From Gemmatimonadota bacterium (GTDB lineage: Bacteria > Gemmatimonadota > Gemmatimonadetes > Gemmatimonadales > Gemmatimonadaceae), in assembly GCA_028287305.1 (NCBI GenBank), contig JAQBPX010000027.1, positions 1 to 64,000 on the forward strand: a DNA stretch of 64,000 bases, in the 5' to 3' direction. How positions within the stretch are numbered: the stretch's first letter is position 1; each line of letters opens with the position of its first letter. The notes below the pieces were generated by a model that worked only from the letters and a program-made list of their open reading frames with translations, was not told where the DNA came from and ran no database searches. Shown piece after piece: positions 45,074 to 53,763 of the stretch. A program made the position numbers and the translations under genes.

Positions 45074-45754
45074 ATGCCGTTTCAGGACCTGCCCGATCGG
45101 CTGTCTGAAATCCAGGAGCGGATTCGCGCGGCTGCGTCTCGCGGCTTCGGGCAGCAGGTCACCCTGGTGGCGGTCACCAAGACGTACGGCCCCGACGCCG
45201 TAGAGGCCGCCTGGGCAGCCGGAATCCGCGATGTTGGGGAGAACCGGGTGCAGGAGGCGCTGCCCAAGCGCCAGGCGACGTCAGTGCCGGTGAACTGGCA
45301 CCTGATCGGCCACCTGCAACGGAACAAGGTCAAGGCGCTCGATCACTTCGAGTTGCTGCAGTCGCTCGACAGCCTTCGGCTGGCCGAGGCCGTACACGCC
45401 CACGGAATCGAGCGTGCGCGGGCGATGGAGTCGCTGGTGCAGGTGAACGTGTCGGGAGAGGGATCGAAGGGCGGGTTCTCCCCTGGGGAGCTCGAGTCGT
45501 GTGCCGGCCGGCTGGCTGCCATGCCCGGGCTGGTGGTGCGCGGCGTGATGACGATGGCGCCCCTCGGGGCGAGCGAAACGGAGTTGCGGCGGGTGTTCGC
45601 CGGTGCGCGCGCAGTGCGGGATTCGCTGCGCTCGGCCGGACTGCCTGCCGCCGACCTGTCGATGGGCATGTCCAGCGACTACGAGGTCGCGGTGGAGGAG
45701 GGAGCCACCTGCGTCCGTCTCGGTACGATCCTCTTCGGAGCGAGGGCCGCATGA
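45074..45754 (+). CDS. YggS/PROSC-type pyridoxal-phosphate homeostasis protein
   Basis: 226 residues, standard size. PLP lysine in LVAVTKTYG (about residue 36), GENRVQE, WHLIGHLQRNK, and the C-terminal phosphate-binding region SMGMSSDYEVAVEEGATCVRLGTILFG. Binds PLP but has no known enzymatic reaction; balances vitamin B6. Directly precedes divIVA, as in many bacteria. ATGA overlap with it. Confidence 0.94.
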   Translation: MPFQDLPDRLSEIQERIRAAASRGFGQQVTLVAVTKTYGPDAVEAAWAAGIRDVGENRVQEALPKRQATSVPVNWHLIGHLQRNKVKALDHFELLQSLDSLRLAEAVHAHGIERARAMESLVQVNVSGEGSKGGFSPGELESCAGRLAAMPGLVVRGVMTMAPLGASETELRRVFAGARAVRDSLRSAGLPAADLSMGMSSDYEVAVEEGATCVRLGTILFGARAA

Positions 45755-46263
45755 TCGACGAAACCTTCCACCTCACGCCACTCGACGTACGTCGCTACGA
45801 GTTCGGCCGCAGCCTGCGCGGCTACGATCCCGAGCGCGTGGAGCAGTTCCGCGAGCAGGTGGCCGAGGAGTTCGAGCGCCTTACGCGCCTCAACGCGGAG
45901 CTCGAGCAGAAGGCGCGCGGCTTCCACGAGCAGCTGCGCGCGTTCCGCGAGCGCGACAAGGCGCTGAACGAGGCGCTCGTGAGCGCGCAGCAGCTGCGCC
46001 AGGAGATCCGCGAGCAGTCCGAGCGCGAGGCGGAGCTGATCGTGCGCGAGGCGCAGCTGCAGGGCGACCAGCAGCTCGAGATGGCGCGCGCCGAGATCCG
46101 CCGCGCCGAGCACGAGATCGAGGCGCTGGAGCGCTCGCGGCGCAGCTACCTGTCGCAGATGCGCGTGTTCGTCGAGCGGCAGCTCGCCGAGATCGAGGCG
46201 TCGGAGCAGGCGCGCACGCTGCCCGGCTCGAGCTCGCGCGCGGAGTCCAGGGTACACGAATGA
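45751..46263 (+). CDS. DivIVA-domain coiled-coil protein
   Basis: 170 residues. LTPLDVRRYEFGRSLRGYDPERVEQFREQV is the N-terminal DivIVA membrane-curvature-sensing region. The rest is a long coiled coil. DivIVA-type proteins mark poles or septa and recruit partners. Lies between yggS and a purine nucleoside phosphorylase gene, with overlaps on both sides. Noteworthy in a genome that also has MglA polarity genes nearby. Confidence 0.9.
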   Translation: MIDETFHLTPLDVRRYEFGRSLRGYDPERVEQFREQVAEEFERLTRLNAELEQKARGFHEQLRAFRERDKALNEALVSAQQLRQEIREQSEREAELIVREAQLQGDQQLEMARAEIRRAEHEIEALERSRRSYLSQMRVFVERQLAEIEASEQARTLPGSSSRAESRVHE

Positions 46264-47123
46264 GCGCGTCCGCAGCGCCCACGGCGCCGCGGACCGACGG
46301 GCCGCTCCACTCGGTGGAGCGCATCGAGCGCGCCGTGCGGGCGGTGCGCGAGCGCTTCGCGGTCACGCCACGCGTCGCCATCGTGCTCGGCACCGGGCTC
46401 GGGCGGCTGGCGCAGGAGATCGACGTCGAGACGGCGATCGACTACCGCGACATCCCCGACTTCCCGCTGTCCACGGTGGAGTCGCACGCCGGCCGCCTGT
46501 TGTGCGGCACGCTCGGCGGCCACGCCGTGATCGCGATGCAGGGCCGCTTCCACCGCTACGAGGGATACTCGCTGCAGCAGGTGACCTTCCCGGTTCGCGT
46601 GCTGCGCGCGCTCGGCGCGGATACGCTGTTCGTCTCGAACGCGTGCGGCGGCATGCGCCCGGACTGGGCACCCGGTGACCTGATGCTCATCGAGGACCAC
46701 CTCAACCTGCTCGGCGACAACCCGCTCATCGGCGCGAATGACGATCGCCTCGGCGCGCGATTCCCGGACATGTCGGAGCCGTATGACGGCGAGCTGCGCG
46801 CGCTGGCGCACGCGGTGGCGAGCTCGCTGCGCATCCCGTTGCGCGAGGGCGTGTATGCCGCGGTGGCCGGCCCGAACCTGGAGACGCGCGCCGAGTACGC
46901 GATGCTGCGCCGGCTCGGCGCGGACGTGGTGGGGATGTCCACCGTGCCGGAAGTGATCGTCGCCGTGCACGCCGGCATGCGCGTGCTCGGCCTGTCCATC
47001 ATCACCGACGCATGCATTCCCGAGACGCTCGAGCCGGCCTCCCTCGAGCAGATCATCGCCGTGGCGAACCGCGCCGAGCCGCAGCTCACCGCGCTCGTGC
47101 GCGGCGTGCTCGAGCGACTCTGA
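46260..47123 (+). CDS. Purine nucleoside phosphorylase (trimeric)
   Basis: 287 residues. VAIVLGTGLGRLAQEI, ESHAGRLLCGTLGGHAVIAMQGRFHRYEGY, SNACGGMRPDWAPGDLMLIEDHLN, AGPNLETRAEY and DVVGMSTVPEVIVA are the phosphate- and purine-binding motifs of the PNP/MTAP family. Cleaves inosine/guanosine to base and ribose 1-phosphate, feeding hpt. Start overlaps the divIVA stop. Confidence 0.93.
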   Translation: MSASAAPTAPRTDGPLHSVERIERAVRAVRERFAVTPRVAIVLGTGLGRLAQEIDVETAIDYRDIPDFPLSTVESHAGRLLCGTLGGHAVIAMQGRFHRYEGYSLQQVTFPVRVLRALGADTLFVSNACGGMRPDWAPGDLMLIEDHLNLLGDNPLIGANDDRLGARFPDMSEPYDGELRALAHAVASSLRIPLREGVYAAVAGPNLETRAEYAMLRRLGADVVGMSTVPEVIVAVHAGMRVLGLSIITDACIPETLEPASLEQIIAVANRAEPQLTALVRGVLERL

Positions 47124-47160
47124 CTCCGCAACGACTGAACTCCGCACCAGTGCCGATCGC

Positions 47161-50100
47161 GTGACCCACTTCACACTGCTTCCCACTGACCGGCCGGCCG
47201 ATGCGCTGGAGCTCGAGATGCTCGAGCGCTGGCGCAGCGAGCGCCTGTTCGAGCGCACGCTGGCCGCGCGCGAGGGTGCGCCGAGCTACGTGTTCTTCGA
47301 GGGCCCGCCCACCGCGAACGGCCGGCCGGGCATCCATCACGTGTTCGCGCGCACGCTCAAGGACCTCTTCTGCCGCCACCGCGCGATGAAGGGATTCCGC
47401 GTGGACCGCAAGGCCGGGTGGGACACGCACGGGCTGCCCGTGGAGATCGAGGTCGAGAAGCAGCTGGGCATCAGCGGCAAGCAGCAGATCGAGGAGCTCG
47501 GCGTGGCCGAGTTCAACCGGCTGTCGCGCGAGAGCGTGTTCAAGTATCGCGGCGACTGGGAGCGGCTGTCGGAGCGCATCGGCTACTGGCTGGACTACGA
47601 GCACCCCTACGTCACGTACACCAACGACTACGTGGAGAGCGTGTGGTGGGCGTTGAAGACGTTGCACGACAAGGACCTGCTCTATCGCGGGCACAAGATC
47701 CTGCCGTACTGCCCGCGCTGCGGCACGGCGCTGTCGAGCCATGAGGTTGCGCAGGGGTATGAGGACGTCGCGGATCCCAGCGTGTACGTCGCGCTCGACC
47801 TGGTGCAGGCCGGCGGCGCGGAGGTGCCGGAGTCGGCGGTGAAGGCGGGACGCACGCTGCGCCGCATCCTGGTGTGGACCACCACGCCCTGGACGCTCGT
47901 GTCGAACGTGGCGCTCGCGGTGAATCCGGAGCTCGAGTACGTGGAGCTGCGGAGGAAGGACATGAAGGATGATCGCACGATCATCCTCGTGGAGACGCGC
48001 GTGAAGGCCGTGCTCGGCGACGACTTCGAGTCGCGCTGGGAGCGCGTGGGGTCGCTCACCGGCGCGGAGATGGTGGGCTGGCGCTACGCGCGGCCCTTCG
48101 ACTGGATCGCGTATCCGGACGGGAAGGAGCACGAGGTGATCGTGGGCGAGAAGTTCGTGCTCGCCGACGACGGTAGTGGCGTGGTGCACATGGCGCCGGC
48201 GTTCGGCGCGGACGACTACCAGGCGGGGCTGCGGCACAACCTGGCGTTCCTGCAGCCGGTCGGCGCGCGCGGCGAGTTTCCCGACGACCTGCCGCTCGTG
48301 GGCGGGATGTTCGTGAAGCAGGCGGACCCGCTGCTGATCGAGGAGCTCAAGCGTCGCGACGTGCTGTGGAAGGCGGGCACGATCACGCATCCATACCCGC
48401 ACTGCTGGCGCTGCGGCACGCCGCTGCTCTACTACGCGCGCACCAGTTGGTTCATCCGCACCTCGAGCTACAAGGACGAGATGCTCGCGCGCAACGCGCG
48501 CATGAACTGGAACCCGCCCGAGGTGGGCGAGGGGCGCTTCGGCGAGTGGCTCAAGAACAACATCGACTGGGCGATCTCGCGCGACCGCTTCTGGGGTACG
48601 CCGCTGCCGGTGTGGGTGTGCGAGCAGGAGAAGACGCACGTCACCGCGGTGGGAAGCTTCGACGAGCTCGCGCAGCGCACGGGGCGCGCGCTGCCCGGTG
48701 ACTTCGACCCGCACAAGCCGCAGATCGATGCGTACGAGTGGGAGTGCACCGTGGCGAACTGCACGGGGCGCATGCGTCGCACGCCCGAGGTGATCGACAC
48801 CTGGTTCGACTCGGGCTCCATGCCCTTCGCGCAGTGGCACTACCCGTTCGAGAACGCGGAGCAGTTCGCCGCGCAGTATCCTGCGGACTTCATCGCCGAG
48901 GGCGTGGACCAGACGCGCGGGTGGTTCTACTCGCTGCTGGCGATCGCGACGGGGCTGGGCGACGCGTTGCCGAACAACGGGAGCGACACGGCGGCGCCGT
49001 ATCGCTCCGTGGTGGTGAACGACCTGGTGCTCGATGCGGCGGGACAGAAGATGTCCAAGAGCAAGGGGAACACGGTGGACCCCTGGGAAGTGATCGAGCG
49101 GCACGGCGTGGATGCGGTGCGGCTGTTCCTCTGTGCGTCGAGCGCGGTGTGGGTGCCGCGCAAGTTCGACGAGCGGCTGATTCGCGAGCAGGCCGTGCGC
49201 GCGCTGCTCACGCTCAAGAACGTGTACAGCGGGATCTTCGCGCAGTACGCGAACTTCGGGTGGACGCCGGGGGCGGACGATCCTGCGCCGGCGGAGCGCC
49301 CGCTGCTGGATCGCTGGATGCTCGCGCGGCTCGCGACGGTGACGCAGCGCGCGGACGCGGCGCTCACCGGTTACGATGCGACCGCCGCGGCGCGCCTGCT
49401 GCTCGACTTCTTCGACGACGACGTGGCCAACTGGTACGTGCGGCTGTCACGGTCGCGCTTCTACGAGATGGAGACTGCGGACAATCGCGCGGCGTTCGCC
49501 ACGCTGCATGAAGTGCTCGTGACGTACTGCCGCCTGCTCGCGCCCTTCGCGCCGTTCATCACGGACTGGCTCCATCGCGAGCTCACCGGCGACTCGGTGC
49601 ACCTGGCGAGCTATGCGATGCTCACGTCGCAGCCCGTGCCCGAGGCGGGTGCGCTGGAGACGGCCATGGAAGCGATCCGGACGCTCTCGACGCTCGGGCG
49701 CGCGGCGCGCGAACAGGCGAAGATCAAGGTGCGGCAGCCGCTGTCGCGGCTGCTGTGCGTGGCGCCGGGCGCCAGCGAGGCGCTGCTGCGCGACCTGGCC
49801 CCGCTGCTCGCCGCGGAGCTCAACGTGAAGCAGGTGGACTTCGCGACCAGCGGCGATGCCCTCGTCACGCTCGAGGCGAAGCCCAACTTCCGGGCGCTCG
49901 GCAAGAAGTTCGGGAAGCTCACGCCGCAGGCGGCGGCGGCGGTGGAGTCGTATGCCAGCGAGCACCTGCGAACCTTCGAGCACGGGGACGCGTTGATGCT
50001 CACGGTGGAGGGCGTCACGCACGCACTGGACGCGGAGGACTTCACCATCATCCGCCGCGCGGCCACCGAGCTGGTGGTGGAGGAGCACGGCGGCTTCTTC

Positions 50101-50403
50101 GCCGCGCTGGACCCGGAGGTCACGCCCGAGCTGCGGCAGGAGGGGTTGGCACGTGAGCTCATCAGCCGGGTACAGCGTATGCGAAAGGAGGCCGGGCTGG
50201 CGGTGAGCGACCGGATCGTGCTGACCGTGGTGGGGGGTGACGAGGTTCGAAGGATGGTGGACCATCACGGCCCGTGGATCGCGAGCGAGGTGCTGGCCTC
50301 AGGGCTCAGCTTCGCGGACGACCCGGATGGCAGGTACCACGCGGCGCAGGACGCGGATCTGGATGGGATCCCCGCCCGCATCGCCATTACGAGGAACGAC
50401 TGA
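47161..50403 (+). CDS. ileS: Isoleucyl-tRNA synthetase, type 2, with swapped GXHH signature
   Basis: 1080 residues from GTG; the length and C-terminal region (RQEGLARELISRVQRMRKEAGL) fit the longer type 2 (eukaryote-like) IleRS. KMSKSKGN at about residue 630 is standard. The first class I signature, usually HXGH, is G-I-H-H at residues 57-60 (TANGRPGIHH). Such a swapped signature has been described for some type 2 IleRS and linked to very high mupirocin resistance. Editing-domain features (WTTTPWTLVSN) are present. It appears to be the only IleRS in the window. Confidence 0.95.
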   Translation: MTHFTLLPTDRPADALELEMLERWRSERLFERTLAAREGAPSYVFFEGPPTANGRPGIHHVFARTLKDLFCRHRAMKGFRVDRKAGWDTHGLPVEIEVEKQLGISGKQQIEELGVAEFNRLSRESVFKYRGDWERLSERIGYWLDYEHPYVTYTNDYVESVWWALKTLHDKDLLYRGHKILPYCPRCGTALSSHEVAQGYEDVADPSVYVALDLVQAGGAEVPESAVKAGRTLRRILVWTTTPWTLVSNVALAVNPELEYVELRRKDMKDDRTIILVETRVKAVLGDDFESRWERVGSLTGAEMVGWRYARPFDWIAYPDGKEHEVIVGEKFVLADDGSGVVHMAPAFGADDYQAGLRHNLAFLQPVGARGEFPDDLPLVGGMFVKQADPLLIEELKRRDVLWKAGTITHPYPHCWRCGTPLLYYARTSWFIRTSSYKDEMLARNARMNWNPPEVGEGRFGEWLKNNIDWAISRDRFWGTPLPVWVCEQEKTHVTAVGSFDELAQRTGRALPGDFDPHKPQIDAYEWECTVANCTGRMRRTPEVIDTWFDSGSMPFAQWHYPFENAEQFAAQYPADFIAEGVDQTRGWFYSLLAIATGLGDALPNNGSDTAAPYRSVVVNDLVLDAAGQKMSKSKGNTVDPWEVIERHGVDAVRLFLCASSAVWVPRKFDERLIREQAVRALLTLKNVYSGIFAQYANFGWTPGADDPAPAERPLLDRWMLARLATVTQRADAALTGYDATAAARLLLDFFDDDVANWYVRLSRSRFYEMETADNRAAFATLHEVLVTYCRLLAPFAPFITDWLHRELTGDSVHLASYAMLTSQPVPEAGALETAMEAIRTLSTLGRAAREQAKIKVRQPLSRLLCVAPGASEALLRDLAPLLAAELNVKQVDFATSGDALVTLEAKPNFRALGKKFGKLTPQAAAAVESYASEHLRTFEHGDALMLTVEGVTHALDAEDFTIIRRAATELVVEEHGGFFAALDPEVTPELRQEGLARELISRVQRMRKEAGLAVSDRIVLTVVGGDEVRRMVDHHGPWIASEVLASGLSFADDPDGRYHAAQDADLDGIPARIAITRND

Positions 50404-50832
50404 ATGCCGACGACCAATGCCAATGCCGGCAGCGGCAAGAAGCCAAAGCCGATGCCCAAGAAGCAGCTTCAGCACTTCGAGAAGCGGCTGATGGAGGAGC
50501 GCAGGCGCGTGCTGAAGGAGCTCACGCACCATGACGAGCTGTTCAGTACCAGCCAGCAGGCCTCCGATGGCGACTTGAGCACGTATTCCTTCCACATGGC
50601 GGACCAGGGCACCGATGCCATGGAACGCGAGAAGGCGTTCCTGATGGCGTCCAAGGAAGGGCGCTTCCTCTGGCACATCGACCAGGCGCTTCGCCGGCTC
50701 TACAAGAGCCCGGAGACGTTCGGCAAGTGCCACAGCTGCGGCGAGGACATCGCCTTCGAGCGCCTCGATGCGCTTCCCCATGCCCGCTACTGCATCGATT
50801 GCAAGCAGCGCGAGGAAGATGCAAAGAAGTAA
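50404..50832 (+). CDS. DksA/TraR-family zinc-finger protein
   Basis: 142 residues, starting immediately after the ileS stop. Coiled-coil (HFEKRLMEERRRVLKELTHHDELF) and C-terminal zinc finger CHSCGEDI ... ARYCIDC, with both CxxC pairs intact. The tip region lacks the classical DxxDxA acid pair of DksA (DLSTYSFHMADQGTD is present instead). It may bind RNA polymerase through the secondary channel. Overlaps lspA by 14 bases. Confidence 0.88.
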   Translation: MPTTNANAGSGKKPKPMPKKQLQHFEKRLMEERRRVLKELTHHDELFSTSQQASDGDLSTYSFHMADQGTDAMEREKAFLMASKEGRFLWHIDQALRRLYKSPETFGKCHSCGEDIAFERLDALPHARYCIDCKQREEDAKK

Positions 50833-51346
50833 GCCCCTCCGCTTCTGGCCGGTGCTGGTCGTAGTCGTGGCGATGGATGCACTGACCAAGTCGTTCGCCG
50901 AACACCTGCTGGTGCCGCAGCGCATCCCGCATGACGTGCTCGGCGACTGGCTGCGCTTCACGCTGGTCTACAATCCCGGCGCGGCGTTCGGCTTCAACGT
51001 GGGCGACTACTCGCGCCAGGTCTTCACCGTGCTCACGCTGGGCGCGCTGGCGATCCTGGCGCGGCTGTACCTGGGCACGCGCGACGACGAGCGCATGCGC
51101 GTGCTGGCGCTGGCGCTGGTGGTCGGCGGCGCCGTGGGGAACCTCGTCGACCGCATCCGCTCCCCGATGGGCGTGGTGGACTTCATCGACTTCGGGTTCG
51201 GCGACCATCGCTGGCCCACGTTCAACGTCGCCGACGTCGCGGTGAGCATGGGCGCGGTGTGCCTGGCGTGGGTGCTGTGGGAGGAGGACAGGGCGACCGA
51301 GGCGACCGAGGAATCGCCACTTAGGGCGGAGGCCCCGGCCCCTTAG
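50819..51346 (+). CDS. lspA: Lipoprotein signal peptidase, first of two tandem copies
   Basis: 175 residues from ATG at 50819. Four membrane helices. YNPGAAFG, GNLVDRIRSPMGVVDFIDF with the first catalytic aspartate and FNVADVAVSMG with the second are intact. Removes signal peptides from prolipoproteins after lipidation. The overlapping start and the paralogue 9 bases downstream suggest one transcript. Confidence 0.93.
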   Translation: MQRSKPLRFWPVLVVVVAMDALTKSFAEHLLVPQRIPHDVLGDWLRFTLVYNPGAAFGFNVGDYSRQVFTVLTLGALAILARLYLGTRDDERMRVLALALVVGGAVGNLVDRIRSPMGVVDFIDFGFGDHRWPTFNVADVAVSMGAVCLAWVLWEEDRATEATEESPLRAEAPAP

Positions 51347-51355
51347 CTTTCGGGG

Positions 51356-51910
51356 ATGCCCCCCCGCTCTCCCAACGGCCGCGTGTTCTGGTCCGCCGCC
51401 GCCCTCATCGTGGCCCTCGACCTGTGGTCGAAGTGGCTGGCCGTCAGCCGGCTCACGCTGCACATCCCGCGCGCGGTGATGGGCGAATGGGTCCGGTTCA
51501 CGCTCGCCTACAATCCGGGCGCCGCGTTCAGCATGTCGCTCGGCCCGTGGTCGCGCGTCGTCTTCGGGGCGTTCGCGTCCATCGCGCTGGTGGTGCTCTG
51601 GCGGCTCGAGCGGGGCACCGGTCCTGGCGAGGGAATGAAGGCGCTGGCGCTCGGCCTGGCGTGGGGCGGCGCGGCCGGCAACCTGATCGACCGGTTCAAG
51701 TCGCCGCAGGGCGTGGTGGACTTCATCGACGTGGGCACCACGAGCTGGCGCTTCTGGACCTTCAACGTCGCCGACTCCGCCGTGACCGTGGGCGCAGTGC
51801 TGCTCGGCCTGGTGCTGCTCGAGGAGGACCGTCGCCTGTCACAGGCGAAGAAGCTCGCGGAGTCGTCGCAACATGACGCGCGCGACACGCCCGACGCGGC
51901 CCGCGAGTGA
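51356..51910 (+). CDS. lspA: Lipoprotein signal peptidase, second tandem copy
   Basis: 184 residues. Same motifs as the first copy: YNPGAAFS, GNLIDRFKSPQGVVDFIDV and FNVADSAVTVG, with both catalytic aspartates kept. The sequence otherwise differs clearly, so the pair is an old duplication or two specialised enzymes. Start codon ATG, 9 bases after the first copy. Stop overlaps rluD. Confidence 0.93.
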   Translation: MPPRSPNGRVFWSAAALIVALDLWSKWLAVSRLTLHIPRAVMGEWVRFTLAYNPGAAFSMSLGPWSRVVFGAFASIALVVLWRLERGTGPGEGMKALALGLAWGGAAGNLIDRFKSPQGVVDFIDVGTTSWRFWTFNVADSAVTVGAVLLGLVLLEEDRRLSQAKKLAESSQHDARDTPDAARE

Positions 51911-52935
51911 CCGCCGACCTGGATGACGCGACGCTGGTGGAACCCGACGACGAGGGTGGCGATGGGCTGACGCACGTCATCGCGGCCAGCGGCGACGGCC
52001 AGCGACTCGACCTGCTCGTCTCGACCTCGCTCGACATCAGCCGCAACAACGCCGCGACGCTCATCGCGAACGGCAACGTGCTGGTGCAGGGGAAGCGCGA
52101 GAAGGCGTCGTACAAGGCGCGCGCCGGCGAGGAAGTGGTGGTCACGCTGCCGCCGCCCGCCGCGCACGAAGTGATCGCCGAGCAGATCCCGCTCGACATC
52201 GTGTTCGAGGATGACGACCTGCTGGTGGTGAACAAGCCGGCGGGCATGGTGGTGCATCCCGCGCCGGGGAACTGGACGGGGACGCTCGTGAACGCGCTCA
52301 AGGGGCGGGGCGGCCCGCTGGCCACCACGAGCGAGGGGCGCGAGGGAATCGTGCATCGCCTCGACAAGGAGACGAGTGGGCTGCTGATCGTGGCGAAGAG
52401 CGATCGCGCGCATCGCGTGCTCGGCGCGGCGATCGCCGACCGTCGCATCACGCGGCGCTACGCGGCGCTCACCTGGGGCCACGTGACCGAGGATCGCTTC
52501 ACGATCGAGAAGCCGATCGCGCGGGACCCGCGAGACCGGAAGCGGATGGCGGTCGTCGCTACCGGGCGGGCGGCGCGCACGGACTTCACGCGCCTCGCGC
52601 GCCTGGACCCGGCCGACCTGCTGCGCGCGCACCTGCACACGGGACGGACGCACCAGATTCGCGTGCACCTCTCGAGCGTGGGGCACCCGGTGGTGGGAGA
52701 CGATACGTATGGTGGCGGGGGCGGACGGAAGCTGGTGGGGCTGCCGCCGCGGCGGCACTTTCTCCACGCGGCCTGGCTCAAGTTCAGGCACCCAGTGTCG
52801 GGGGCGGAGCTCGACCTGCGCTCGCCGCTGCCGCCGGAGCTGCATCGCGGGCTGACCGTGATGCTCGGACCGGACGCCCCGGCGGAGGGGGTGGACCTGC
52901 TGGAGCACTTCGGATTCTATGATCTCGAGGATTGA
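51907..52935 (+). CDS. rluD: RluD-family 23S rRNA pseudouridine synthase
   Basis: 342 residues from GTG overlapping the lspA stop. N-terminal S4 domain (QRLDLLVSTSLDISRNNAATLIANGNVLV), then the catalytic motif HRLDKETSGLL with the nucleophilic aspartate, and LHTGRTHQIRVHLSSVGHPVVGD. Modifies uridines in helix 69 region of 23S rRNA in model species. Its end overlaps cheW by 17 bases, so the Che array is directly fused to the housekeeping run. Confidence 0.94.
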   Translation: MTADLDDATLVEPDDEGGDGLTHVIAASGDGQRLDLLVSTSLDISRNNAATLIANGNVLVQGKREKASYKARAGEEVVVTLPPPAAHEVIAEQIPLDIVFEDDDLLVVNKPAGMVVHPAPGNWTGTLVNALKGRGGPLATTSEGREGIVHRLDKETSGLLIVAKSDRAHRVLGAAIADRRITRRYAALTWGHVTEDRFTIEKPIARDPRDRKRMAVVATGRAARTDFTRLARLDPADLLRAHLHTGRTHQIRVHLSSVGHPVVGDDTYGGGGGRKLVGLPPRRHFLHAAWLKFRHPVSGAELDLRSPLPPELHRGLTVMLGPDAPAEGVDLLEHFGFYDLED

Positions 52936-53377
52936 GCCCAGCACCATCGGCGACCATTCGCCGACCGGTCCCGAGGAGCGCACGCTGCTCTTCCGGGCTG
53001 GGGAGCGGGTGTACGGGTGCGAGATCAGCGTGGTGAAGGAGATCATCCCGTGGCGCCGCCCGACCCGGATTCCGGGGTCACCGGAGTGGGTTCAGGGGAT
53101 CATTAACCTTCGTGGAACGATTTTGACGGTTTTCGACCTCGGCCAAAGGATTACGCCGTCGCGGCCGCAGGCCCGCGACGGCTCCATCGTGATGATGGAG
53201 GTGGGGACACGCTGCGTGGGGATCGCGGTGGATGCGGTGATGGACGTGCGGCAGCTGGTGCCCGAACGGGCGGATGCCCAGGGGGAGGGGGGGCTGGTGC
53301 GGGGCGTGGGACATCTCGACCGGACGGTCGTCATACTGATTGACGTCCGGGCGCTGGTGAGCGACGTCCTGCTTTAA
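52919..53377 (+). CDS. cheW: CheW-like adaptor
   Basis: 152 residues. CheW fold: LLFRAGERVYGCEISVVKEIIPWRRPTRIPGSPEWVQGIINLRGTILTVFDL and later VMDVRQLVPER. The NLRG motif is intact. Normally links receptors to CheA. First gene of the signalling array, starting inside rluD. Confidence 0.94.
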   Translation: MISRIEPSTIGDHSPTGPEERTLLFRAGERVYGCEISVVKEIIPWRRPTRIPGSPEWVQGIINLRGTILTVFDLGQRITPSRPQARDGSIVMMEVGTRCVGIAVDAVMDVRQLVPERADAQGEGGLVRGVGHLDRTVVILIDVRALVSDVLL

Positions 53378-53395
53378 CGATTCCAGGGGGATTTC

Positions 53396-53758
53396 TTGAG
53401 CCACACGGTACTGATCTGCGACGACGCCATCTTCATGCGAACGATGGTCGGGGACATCCTCACGCAGGCGGGTTTCGAGATCGTCGGTGAAGCGGAGACG
53501 GGGCTGCAGGCCGTCGAGAAGTACAAGCTCCTCCGCCCGGACCTCGTGACGATGGACATCGTGATGCCCGACATGGGCGGCATCGATGCCGTTCGCGAGA
53601 TCACGAAGTTCGACCCGCAGGCGCGCGTGCTGATGTGCAGCGCGATGGGCCAGCAGGCGCTCGTGGTCGAGGCGATCCAGGCGGGAGCCAAGGACTTCGT
53701 CGTCAAGCCGTTCCAGCCGAGCCGCGTATTGGAGGCCGTGCAGCGGGTCCTCGGCTAG
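53396..53758 (+). CDS. cheY: CheY-like single-domain response regulator
   Basis: 120 residues from TTG, with GGGGGAT before it. Acidic pair CDD, phospho-aspartate in VTMDIVMPDMGG, switch MCSAMGQ and lysine VVKPF. A stand-alone receiver. It is between cheW and cheA; target (motor, MglA system or AAA+ protein) unknown. Confidence 0.95.
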   Translation: MSHTVLICDDAIFMRTMVGDILTQAGFEIVGEAETGLQAVEKYKLLRPDLVTMDIVMPDMGGIDAVREITKFDPQARVLMCSAMGQQALVVEAIQAGAKDFVVKPFQPSRVLEAVQRVLG

Positions 53759-53763
53759 GACGC

